From NCBI GenBank assembly GCA_911728455.2, contig OU452228.1:10988104-11052103 (forward strand): DNA of 64,000 nucleotides, read 5' to 3'. Below are positions 41,781 through 52,416 of this stretch, piece after piece; within the stretch, counting starts at the first letter, position 1, and each line of letters begins with the position of its first letter. This stretch comes from Marthasterias glacialis. Taxonomy: Eukaryota > Echinodermata > Asteroidea > Forcipulatida > Asteriidae. The position numbers were made by a program, and so were the translations under genes. The notes under the pieces are model-generated. The model had not been told where the DNA came from and ran no database searches. It worked only from the letters and a program-made list of their open reading frames with translations.

Positions 41781-44700
41781 CTTATTATGATAGAAAGGAG
41801 AAAGATGTAAATTAACGATAAATTAAGTTAGTAAAAAAAATTTTTTATATCAGACTATACGTAGATAAGGGAGAATCTTTAGTCTTAAACTATAACTTGA
41901 CGATCAGATAAGGGAGAACTGGCGTGCGTGGATGTGGGATGAAGGGTACCGAGGCGACATTTGGACCTTATTTGGGGGTCCAGCCCCAAAAGCCAAATTC
42001 ACCTTGGGATTGACTTTGTCCAGAAACCGTGTTTAATGTACTCTAACGGTGGACTCTGACAAAAAACCTCTCAAATCAAACAAAATGGTTAACTGCAAGG
42101 CATTGATATCGAATGTTCAAACCAGCTAATCAGTTCAATTTAGTCATAAAGCTGGAAACATTTTGTAGCTCATTGAGACTATAGAATATAGAATAGATTG
42201 GTTATACTTAAGTGTCTTCAATTGTACTAAGATATGTTTTTCATTTGGGGTTTGAAGACAGCTGGTCCAATGCCATAAAGCTGTTATTAAGCACAAGTTT
42301 TGGGAGTATAAGCGGGATTGGGTTACCAGTCAAACATGTTCCCCACGTCAGATTTCCTGCTTGTTTTGGGGTCACTCAGCTTGCAAGTAAATATGCTTAG
42401 CGATATTATGTTCTGCTTAATAGATGAAGATGAACTCGGGCCCTCTTCATGTGGTGTTTACCTTTACAGTTTGTAGCATTAAGCAATCCAGTAGGCGTGC
42501 AACTGCTCTCATCGGGCGTACAGAAGCCGATGTTGTCTGGATATTCCTCCGCGCTGGCATACTGGAAGGCCGGGGCAGAGAACTTGCCTGTCGGAATACC
42601 CTGTAGCTCATTAGGGCCTGTGTACTCAATAACGCCAGCTCTAGTATTAGAAGTAAGGAAATACACACCGAACGTCCTTATAATATGATAATCATTGGAA
42701 TTAGAAGTTGAAGACTGTAAACATAAAAGTACAAATGTAAGAATGTGTAGTTTACAAAAGCAAATGCGAGTACCTGCATATATCTGGCACATAAATGTAA
42801 AGAGCATCTTCCTTTGCAATGAACGGTTGGAATGCTTGGCCATCTAAATTAGCATTGAAAGAAAAGAAAAAAAGCGAATATGAAGTATAATGAACTTATC
42901 AAACTACATTCTTATGATCTTTGAGGGTTACAGTGAGGGTTATGATCTTTGAACCAATGTCATTTACTACTTTGGAACCAACGTCCACGTGATGAGCGCT
43001 GGATATGGTTTAAGGATTAACGTTGAACAGATATCATAAATATTACGAAGCGGAACTGACTTTTATCAACTTTGTTTTAACGTTATTTTATAGACAATCC
43101 TTTTTTTTAAACAAACATTGACCACCATGTTGCATGGGTAGCCTCACAAAATGTTTTACTGGGTTAATAAATTGTCCAACTTTATTGAAACATTTAAACT
43201 TTATTTTTTTTAGTGAAGAATCTGTGTACAGTATCTATATTTTGGTTAGCAGAACTGATTTATCAGTGACACAGTCATATAATTTGATAAATTGTTATTA
43301 CATTAAGTGAAATATTGTTGTTTTTTTGCAGTAAAGGCCACTTTTTTCCAACCGTGCCTGGGGGGTTGGCATACCTTGCGGCTGTTACTTTTCGAGAAAA
43401 GAAAACAGTCTGCAGACTGTTCGTCCCATACCTGTGCCGTTGAGCATGTTTGCATATTCGTTACTCCAGTAAGGAAGGGATGTCGCGTTACTCCAGCTTT
43501 TAATCTGGTTGACCGTTGACACGTCTTTTTGACCGGTGTACACAACCCATTCTTCGTAGGTTGTGTCATTGTCCTGATGATTAAAGTTAGTTTAGTTCAC
43601 TTTCCACTCAGTCAATTTAAACTGACAAATTATTACCAGTGTATATCAAATCCGGAATAACCTAATAAATAATAAGTCTTTCTCTGGTTAGAACATCGTG
43701 TTCACAATTAATTCGTGCAATAAACATGTATAGTTTATAACTTTTTAGTTCACTGTCTCCCTAGATGAAAAAATAGAAAGATTTTTAGCTGCGTTTGTAT
43801 AAGTAAAATGTTCGAAAGATTGGTGTGGATTGATTTGGAACGAGAAGTAATTAAATTGAACAAATTCAACTTAATAATGGACAGGGTATAGACACATGAC
43901 AAAAATGTGATGTTATTAAAAAAATACTCACGCCGTAGAAAACACCATAATCAGTCGGCAATGGAAGGCCTGTAAAGTCCTTTAAAAACTGTAGGTACGG
44001 CTGAGGGTAACCCCACAGAAATCCATCAACCTGTGAGAAACCAAATGAATTGATCACTCTTTTTGTCATATCCCCTTTCGTCTCGTCTTCCCATTTTTAC
44101 ACCTCCTTGATATTTAGGGATGGCACATCACTGGTTCTTGAAATAGTGTATATTCCTCTACAAAATACTGTAGAAAATAGTAAACTATTACTGCCTGTCT
44201 GCCTGTCAGGGCCTTCCCAAAGTTGGCTATATATTGTTTCAGATAATAAACTAGTCCTCATGTACAACGAGCACCGGTAAAGTACCGTTGTTAATTTAAC
44301 AAAATATCCACCTCGTACAAGCTTGTATACAAATCATTTACATGCATGTCTTTGTTCTACATGAACTTGTACAAATATTTATAAAAATATGTAATGAAAG
44401 TGCTTACCGTTACGTCAACAATGATATTTGAAGCAGTGGCTCCGTGCATCATCTTCTGAAGATACCTAATGACATCAGAGTATCTTCCTAAGTTACCAAA
44501 CGTCTGCAATACAAAAAATGACCCTCAGTAGAGTCTTTCTCAAAGGCTTTTAAGACCGAAAATTGGCATCCAGCAGCCACTTGACCAAGGACAACTGGTC
44601 ACTCCTTGTCGCAACTCTATCAATACACAGCTCTGCATAACTCTAAAAATGTACTTACAGCTTTGCGCACTAAACTCAAATATTACTCCGCGGCCAAGCA

Positions 44701-47700
44701 TTTATGAACATTGCTCAGTTACCATGCAAAAGGAAGTGTTACTATAGTGACACAAAAAGATGGTCCATGAAAATAGAAGGAGAAAGGTGTCACATTTTCT
44801 ATTTAAATAAACAGACCTGTCTAAGTTAGAGTGCGCACCAGATCAAAGTCCGCAGATTCTAATGGCACAAACTGTTCTTGTATGACCTAGCACTTAACTG
44901 CATATACGCTGAAAGGGTACATGTTATTAACACCAAATCTATGATTTTTTTTATGAGACCCTGCTGGATGCAGCCCCAAAACCTTTTACTATGGTAACCA
45001 TTATATTACATGCTGCAGTGAGGTACCGGTAACAATGCAAACTGCAGTTACACTCCCTTCTTTTTGGACACTGGCGGGGAATATTTGGTGGCCCAAAATG
45101 TGGAAGATCGTACGTTTGACTTTCACCTAGGTCCACTGTGTGGAATAATTCCCATAGCACAACTTGGAGGCACTGAAGTCGCTGGTGTATTTACATCTGA
45201 AACTTTTTGAGAACGGGTTTAATGATGTTTGCCTTTCACAGCCCTATACACAAAAATGTTAGTTTTATTAACAAGACGTAACTTACGAAGGCCAGCAGGT
45301 CGACCGTGGTGAATTTGTCGGTGTCCGATCCGACTGACCTCTCTCGATCGAAGATGTAAGCTTTGTAATTTTTGAACTTGACCGTCCCGTCCTCATCGTC
45401 GAAACTTATGTTCGTCTTCCTCCTTATTTCTCTAGAAAAAAAATCAACACACAAATGAGATCGATAAGTTTCTGGGATGCGTGGACGTCTGTTTAGTGGC
45501 AAGGTCCCCCTCAAATTGCTAGTCCGGATCCGCCCCTGTTGAAGGATGTCACAATGCTGTCATTGTTTTTGTTGCGTTCGTTTTTAAAGCCTCTTCAACA
45601 TTTTGCTTCTCGTTTTGAGAAAACTACACCATGCAATACTATTCCATTAAAGATGCACATTGCTTCTTCGTAAATCTTTTATTGAGTGACTGTGGTTTGC
45701 ATATTCCAATCTCTTTGATAAGTTCTCTGTTCGAATGATCGTCAGTATTAGGGTTAGGCACATTTCCCACAGAAGACATCAGTATTAGCTAATTTATCCA
45801 CGATTCCCACTGCATAAAGTGCCAGGAATACATAATATGAGAGATGTAATTAACAAACAATGTTTAGTATGTCACGACGGGTTAGAAGACTCTTATTTTT
45901 TTAAGCAGTATTGTAAAATAAATTATGCACTACTTTATTTGAGGTAAAACAAATACAACAAAATAGATTGAAAACAAATTCCGATCCAGATCTCTTTGGC
46001 GCCAAATAGAAGTTCAAACCGATATGGTTCCTGTTGAACCCAAATTAATAAAAGCCTTCACAATAACAGTGTTTTATGTTAGTAACAAATTGTTATCGCA
46101 AACTTGTTTGTAACATTTTAATTCATTCAAGCGCAATTTGTGGAGGGAGTACGACCGTTTGAAGGAACGACCATGATAGTACTTTTATTGAGATTTGTCC
46201 ACACCCGATTCAAGTCAGTATAACCAAACCGAGGCTGCGGGTTAAAAAGTCAGGTCTCATTTGCCTACTGGGCCAAACACAATGAAGCAAGTAGAAGCAA
46301 CAAATAGTTTCAACCACAGAAACATGTTGCTTCGCAAAAACAGGTTACATGCAAAAGTGTTATTCAGTTTGAACTAAGATTGTAGGCCTAAACAATCATG
46401 TAGAAGCTTTTACAATATTGTGTGTCCATATGCGCACCTGTAGGTATATGGTCCAACCTCCTTAAATGCAGGTATCCCTCCGCTGAGAAACTCTTCCCTG
46501 TTGGTCAGATTCCACATGTAGTACTGCATGTAGACTGGCGTTGGTGTTTCCTTCCATGTTTCAAACGCAATGGTACCTTCCACTAGGACGGTATCCTACA
46601 AAGGCAAATTGGAAAAGTAAGTTGAGTAATTACACAACACGAATCTTGGACTTTAAAAAAAACCAATCCTTCACTGCTCACAAATTCAAATGCATGCTCA
46701 ATCCCGCACGCACCAAAACATGGCTCACGGAGCAACAATATCCACAACATGAGTGTAAAATATGTACTTTTTAAAACTCTGATTACACCATGTTCAACTT
46801 TGTGGGAATACGGTATTTGTCATTGATATCTGAAACATTAAGGTGCTCGAGAATGTCCCCAAAACTATTTGAATAGACGTTGTGGGCTCCTACACGTCTG
46901 GGACGGCCACATAGCACCACAGAGGTGGGGCCCTGGATGTTGCGTTTGTTTTTCCATGAGAGAGCAAGATTTGAAACCACTATCCCTTCTATCGTGTATG
47001 CACATTACTTGATAAGCCCAAGCCAGTTAAAGTCAATGACTTTTTCCCGAGGCTAAATTCAAGAATTTCAGGTAGTACTTCAGGTACCATGTGCCTTCAG
47101 GACGTCGGCGATTATGGCTCTCCACAGTTTCCTGTCTCTTGTTGTTTTCAGCATCTCCTGCTCCTCATACCTGTACTCTTTCACTTTCTGGTACACTGTC
47201 CGCCATCCATTGACTTAGACTTTTCAAGTAGTATTAACTGTAGCCTCCCCCCTGCTTCTCTTCCCCTCGATGCGCCCCGTGATTATTAACTTCTCAAGAC
47301 CTTCTTTCCTCATTACGTGTCCTAGAAATTGCAATTGTATCTTTCTGATTGTCACCAGGATAGTTTCCTTTTAGTTCCCACTTCCCTCAAAATTTCCCTT
47401 TTTAAGTATAGTTGAGATACCGGTACCAATGTCTTGAGAAAAATTGACTTCAGTAATTACTCATGATTTAGAAGTAAGCCTTAGTCTGTGACCATACTGA
47501 AAAATATCACAAAACCTCAAGCCGCTATACGTGTTTTGTTATCACGTCTGGTAATCATCGGTATTGGTAATTATCGTGTTTTAATAATCATTAGGGCAGG
47601 GGGCGGGGGGCGGGGCGGGGGACGACATTTCACTGTCCGGGTAACTCTCACTGATTTAGTTTATACCAATGTCAGTCCTCCAGATAAATATGCAGTCTGA

Positions 47701-48971
47701 AGTATACTGTCAAAGACGCAAGTTACCGCTGCTTCTTATTCGATTGCAACAGAAGGAATAAGTATGTATATGAACTTGCGCAACACTTTACCCTTGTCAA
47801 TGTTTTCATTTACGAGACATAGAAATGTTAATAATAATAATAATTGGTTCTTATATAGCGCACATATCCTATGGCTACCATTATTATCTCTGTTCATCGG
47901 GCACACTGCCTCAGCCCTATCATGTTCCCATTTATACACCTGTGTTAAGAGAAGCAATTATGGCGAAGTGCCTTGCTCAATGACACAAGTGTCATGACCG
48001 AAAATCGAGTCCACACTCCGAAAATTCAGCCATCAGAAGTTGAGTCTGATACACTCTTAGACCGCTCGGTCACGAATGCGCCACGAATTTACTCCTCCGC
48101 TAAAACCTATGGTGTATTTTCCCCATAAAGGGAAACTAATTATTTTTTCCCGATAATTGTCAATACTGTCCTTTGTCTTTTAATATTCAGAGGTCTACGA
48201 ATAAATCATACATTTCTTGACTAACAGATAAATTGAAGTGTTTCAGTCTTCCCCAAGCCCCATGTGTACAATCCATTTAACCATTAGGTCAACTGGCAAA
48301 CACACCCCCATGTTATCAGTCTTGGTCTAGTTTCGGTAAATCAACACAGCACGAATTATCATGATCACATTTATTGCACTAATCGGTTGATACGGGGTTA
48401 ACGGGCGAGCCGTATACTTTATCTATTAACGAATACAAAAAAGGGTTAAGGCTCCGTACTATTCTCAATAATTTGTTAGCCTCTGAGACAGGCTCTGCTA
48501 GGGCTGAAACGTGAGGCCGTTAACAATTTTGTTTTGCAATAATAGTTGTAATTAGACAGAACGTGTTATTATTGTTTTGACTGTGGTTTAAGTTCTTCAA
48601 TACCAACCGCGTCTGTATGTTTTGATTTTTGTTTTGTTTTATTTGTTGTAAACAGCGACACTTCCTATCGTTTCTGCTATTAGTGGTTTTTAAGTATTCG
48701 AACCCAGGAGCCGCTGTTGTATATAAAAAAAATACCACCATCGGTTCCAAATAATATCTAATTCGTGTTCAGGTACAGTGTTGTGTAAATTGACAATCGA
48801 GGCTGTTTGATATATAAATTTTAAAGTAATTAGTCTTACCGATTTAACTGTGGTGTCAATAAATATATCCACAACAACGACCAGCGCACCTCCCAGCACC
48901 ACCAGCAGCGCCCCAATCACACCGATCACATACACGCAGTTGACCGAGCAGCAGCACTTCCGTAAGCCCAT
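39966..48971 (-). CDS. SCARB2: class B scavenger receptor, SCARB2/LIMP-2-like (CD36 family), 12 exons
   Basis: CD36-family proteins are two-pass membrane glycoproteins with a large lipid-tunnelled ectodomain that binds lipoproteins, phospholipids or, for LIMP-2, a lysosomal hydrolase. Twelve exons with matching phases give 1473 nt and 490 residues (CD36 472, LIMP-2 478). Two membrane spans (about 12-36 and 452-481) enclose an ectodomain with seven N-x-S/T sequons. The block NGTDGQAFQPF, then DICRTF, then DNIGFC, NCKGAPIF and SSPHFLYG, then GMNPIQEQHKVDFDVEM and WLNESS, follows LIMP-2 and CD36 in order. Ectodomain cysteines are C280, C333, C340 and C351, the LIMP-2 pattern (two disulfides); the CD36 pair C243-C311 is absent. 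The cytosolic tail RKCRAKKAA lacks the acidic dileucine signal of LIMP-2, so surface location is possible. The gene is convergent with PDS5. Exons are listed in the segment entries. Confidence 0.93.
40389..40456. repeat. short tandem repeat (27-bp unit) in intron 11
   Basis: The unit TTAATTTATTTATAACTGCTCCCAACC occurs about two and a half times (printed here as TTAATTTATTTATAACTG plus CTCCCAACC). A second small direct repeat, GTGTTAACTTGTTAAAGTT, lies at about 40599-40651. Confidence 0.7.
42462..44503 (-). CDS. SCARB2: SCARB2-like exons 4-8 (residues 146-352)
   Basis: Exons: 44503-44408, 44030-43932, 43573-43432, 42843-42774, 42676-42462. Exon 5 carries DGFLWGYPQPYLQFLKDF, equivalent to LLWGYRDPFLSL of CD36. 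Exon 6 has WVVYTGQKD and YWSNEYANMLNGT. In CD36 a cysteine stands in this last segment; alanine replaces it here. Exon 8 uses an AAG acceptor (42678-42677) with a weak pyrimidine tract. A nearby CAG 38 nt upstream would shift the frame and hit a stop, so the AAG site is required to give DICRTFGVYF. Residue spacing matches LIMP-2 through DNIGFC..C..C. Confidence 0.88.
45287..48971 (-). CDS. SCARB2: SCARB2-like exons 1-3 (residues 1-145)
   Basis: Exons (minus strand, high to low): 48971-48840, 46595-46438, 45431-45287. The start ATG is at 48971-48969, and MGLRKCCC places a basic cysteine cluster before the first membrane span, a usual palmitoylation layout in CD36. Exon 2 carries LVEGTIAFETWKETPTPVY and GPYTYR, the signature opening of the ectodomain. 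Exon 3 carries DDEDGTVKFKNYKAYIFD and the SVGSDTDKFTTVDLLAF stretch, aligned with CD36 SVGTEADNFTVLNL. Intron 1 (46596-48839) holds a SINE and a LINE fragment. Confidence 0.92.
47080..47370 (-). pseudogene. 3' end of a non-LTR retrotransposon reverse transcriptase (dead)
   Basis: On the minus strand IQLQFLGHVMRKEGLEKL, then ITGRIEGKRSRG, and finally RKLWRAIIADVLKAHGT and a stop match the C-terminal end of metazoan non-LTR (LINE) polyproteins as I know them. Two in-frame stops and at least one frameshift between these blocks show that it is inactive. The 5' part of the element is absent. It lies in intron 1 of the scavenger receptor gene in the gene's sense orientation. Confidence 0.75.
47828..48085 (-). 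mobile_element. tRNA-Leu-derived SINE, copy 3 (SCARB2-like intron 1)
   Basis: The minus strand reads GCGCATTCGTGACCGAGCGG, then TCTAAGAGTG (A box region), a mutated B box (GGACTCGATTTTCGG), CATGACACTTGTGTCATTGAGCA, and the shared tail GTGCGCTATATAAGAACCAA with (TTA)n. It belongs to the same family as 10384-10760 and 26985-27320. Confidence 0.78.
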
Positions 48972-49206
48972 ATCCTTTAGAGTTCCCCAAGAAACAAATT
49001 GCAGCTCTTCAACTGTGCTTAAGTGTTAGTGCACCGTTCCGACGGCTCTTCAAACGACTTGAAGCTCGAGTATTACTTGCATCAAGGAAGATTTGGACTC
49101 TCCCCTCCGCGAACACCGCGGCAAACTGATCCAGCGATTTATCACAACGTTTTAGCACAAAGATAGTGCTTTCCATTAAGAAACGAATACGTTGTATCTC
49201 ATGCAC
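48972..49206 (-). other. SCARB2: probable 5' UTR of the scavenger receptor gene, with an upstream ORF
   Basis: Upstream of the start codon, the minus strand shows no splice acceptor needed for exon 1, so this may be contiguous 5' UTR. It contains a 65-codon open frame (49206-49009) ending 38 nt before the start ATG. Protein homology was not recognised, so it is treated as an upstream ORF in leader sequence or as chance. Confidence 0.3.
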
Positions 49207-49209
49207 TAT

Positions 49210-52200
49210 CGCGAAGCATGTCTAATTATTTTATTTTACTTGAAGATAAAAGTTCGTTTGGATACGACAGACGTGTAGTTTTGTTGCCCGGCAGCAAAGC
49301 GCTCTAAACAACATAGTCGAATGAACCAACTGTTGCATGCTATACAGATTTTAAAAAATAAATTGCTAGAGACGGTGATCACACACATGGTTAGCCTGCT
49401 GTTATCTCTCGTGTTGACTGAAAAATGATAAGTTAAAAAACATGGTAAACTATTAGTTGAAAGGATTTGGTATAAAATGTTCTTAAAGGGTAGTTTAAAA
49501 AAAATGCATAATGACAGGTAAACATAAAACGTTCAAATGATTAAATCGTCAAACGTTGTTCTATCATAGAGATATCCACCGAAGACGGGTTGGAATTCAT
49601 GTCCCGGCAACCAATTTTGTAATATCCCTTTAAATCATACAGTCTTGAGCGTTTTTTAATGTTAACTTAACGGTACACTCATCAGAGCCAAGCTTAGCAA
49701 GATTCTGCTTGCTCTTCACGTTAACAACGAGACATTTTCATTCAAAGTTATTGTTAATTTTATTTCATTTTAAAATGACAAAGAATGTACTGCCCCTTTA
49801 AGGTTTAAAGTCTCGTTTCCTAAATTGAAACGGCATATTTACTTTAATTCCCGTTTATAGGTTTTCATGTTGATTTCAGATCAACCCGTAAATAGGAGTT
49901 GCAGGGTATAGGACTACGAAGATAACCCTGTCATTTATTAACTACGCAGTGTGGCGATCAGGTGATCCTTTTGGACAGTTCTGAACTAATTAAACATTAA
50001 AGTAATGCTCTGATATAACCATTGGTATTTTGTTTACTCATTCCAGTATACTTTCTATAAACGCACTAAACAATCGCAAGGGAAGGAACTTTCCTCATAC
50101 TCGTTGTCCCCTCCGTCTGTACGAGCCTTCACTTGAATCACCCGCACCTTCTCATCCTCTGCACTGTATCTGTGCCAAAGGCCAATACTGTGAGATGTTC
50201 AAATAGCCTTTTCCTCCATACTTCTGCACTTTGGAATAAGTATCTTGTTTTCCACCATCTTACAATATATTCCAGCTTTAGAGGAATGTAAACAGATACA
50301 TTCTCTCTTAAATTAAATTGTGTTTATTTTTCTTGTAGTCTTCACCTTGAGTGGCCCTTTTGACATTGTGTAGGGCGATCTTTTATAAAATACAAAAATT
50401 AAAGTAATTGAAAAAAGTAAAACAAATGAGGATGCAAACAACCCGTGAACATTTCAACACAGCTTTAAGTATAGGCCCACTTTACGTTTTCTCTGTGATT
50501 TTGTGCACGTTCACGAGTGCTCAATTTCATTACTGAAATGAAAAAATCATATTTAAAAAGAAATTTCACAGGACAATATTGGTACTGGTATAGGGGGTTA
50601 TAAGAAGTAAGATTTGAGATTGAGAAGAAGAAAAAACGTTCGTAAGTTGTATACTCGATCCTTACGCAGTTTTTAACCAAGTATCGCTCCTTTAATTAAA
50701 TCATTGCTGTCTGGTCTTTATTTTGAGTGTCAGTCTTATTACTATTTTTTTTTTGCTATGGACTTGAGAACATATTGAAAATATAACCAGCCTCCAGTCG
50801 TTTTAAATTGATAGTTCCTAATGAAAATCAAAACAAGGAAATCTGTATTTGGCTAGTTACTGTTCAATTGGACTCTGCAAAATGAAACCATTGTAAACCA
50901 CTATTACGACAACTTTATTTGTATTTTTGTAGTTTATAAAAATGATATGTTTACTCATAAGAAACAGGCATCGCGATCTCGAAGGCTACTATGGATAAGA
51001 AACAGTAATCTCCCAGACCAGGGAGGGTAATCCCTAGTCGTCGATAACATTTGTCAATAAACTGAGAGGGTCGATATTAGGCTTCTTTCAAAAGCCTTGC
51101 CAGAAACGTCTTCGGGATCATGTTTCTTCTGGAGGGCGCTGTTTAGAACCGCCGAGAGTTGCGCCACTGTCGATAGGACTTAAAACCAGGGCCCGTGTAA
51201 TAAAGCAGACCTACAAAATGTGTCATTGGGAATGTCATGGTTCATGTTTCGAATTTCAAATCGATTTCATCGGGTAACAAACCATCGTGTCAGAATGTCG
51301 CAACCAATTAATAAAAAAAAATGTGTTTTCACAAAAATGTGCCAGAAAAGCCGTTATGTTTCATCATTAATGATTTTGTTGAAATGACAATATAGTGTAA
51401 ACTTCTCAAATGACCAATAAAAATAGTAGCTTTGCAAAGAAGGGCCTGAAATGCTCAATGCTTCTGAACTTGAAATGGATGTAAAAATCAAACTGATAGT
51501 AAAATTACAGGAGCAAATCCAGTATTCTGATTTGTCAACAATGCTGTCGCAAATTCCCCTGAGTTTGACCCCCGTGTTTGCAGTCCCTTTCCTCGTCTCG
51601 TCTCGATCCACATACATGCTCTATTTAGTCTCAACCAATCTGGAGCTCATCATAGCCCCTTCACATCTAGAGACCACTTCACCCCTACTGAACCGAAACC
51701 GCGGATTGAAACACGGTTCTCGGTCATAGGAGTATCAAGCTCCTTAAAGGGACGATTCATCGTTGGGTTTTGGAAGACAACAAGAAGAGTTCAGTCGATA
51801 ATGGCTGCACTCCATACACGCTAATGTGGTTTGTGGGTCTTCGGATCCCGTTTTACGACTTGAGATGGAAACATTTCATCTGAGATGGTACTGGACTTTA
51901 AAATGAGTGAGCTTTCAGATTGGAACTAATCACCCCCAGCCCCACCACCTGATAATTGCCTAACCTGTACTTTGTCTTTAAGTGACGGCCTCGGCTCCCA
52001 TTACTCCTTGGATGGCATCTTGTCATCTACGCACTTTGACAGAGACGGCTGTAGAATGCCATTTGGGAGACCGCCTATGAGCATTTGATGTTGCCACTCC
52101 CCCTTTCTTGTCCCTGGGTGCTCCTTACAATCATCGCCATACAGCCTGTCTTCTTGGTCCAAGTTGTCTCGTTTGCTGTTTATCGTCTTATTTCAAAAGG

Positions 52201-52338
52201 TGAACCAATCAACTAAAAACAGCCAGCTTCACTTAAAAGGGGACTAACACAAGAGGATCTGAAAAAATATCCTCGTGGTCTCACCCCATCCACAATTTTC
52301 AGACGCATTCTGTCAAAATGGCTCCTTCGGTCACTTAC
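49210..52338. other. non-coding stretch upstream of the receptor gene
   Basis: I see no exon or clear mobile element. TTAAAGGG (about 49485) and CCCTTTAA (about 49793) may be the worn ends of a TTAA-type element, but their inverted repeats match only weakly. Confidence 0.4.
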
Positions 52339-52416
52339 TTTGTTTGCCACACATACCCCAGCAGTCAATACGACAACAATTGCGAACAAAGTTATACAGA
52401 CATGGACCCCACCCAT
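52339..52416 (-). CDS. candidate alternative first exon encoding a hydrophobic leader
   Basis: ATG at 52416 opens 26 codons: MGGVHVC, then a 17-residue hydrophobic run (ITLFAIVVVLTAGVCVA) and NK, stopping exactly at a consensus donor (AAA|GTAAGTGAC). The phase (0) equals that of receptor exon 1, so it could splice to receptor exon 2 at 46595 and replace the N-terminal span. No other gene lies between on this strand. There is no transcript evidence; it could equally be a signal-peptide exon of another gene or chance. Confidence 0.25.

Noticed and set aside
47089-47289. 66-codon plus-strand frame
   Set aside because: It is the antisense of the LINE reverse-transcriptase remnant read on the minus strand.
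49485-49800. Possible TTAA-flanked element (TTAAAGGG ... CCCTTTAA)
   Set aside because: Terminal inverted similarity beyond the first few bases is too weak to call.
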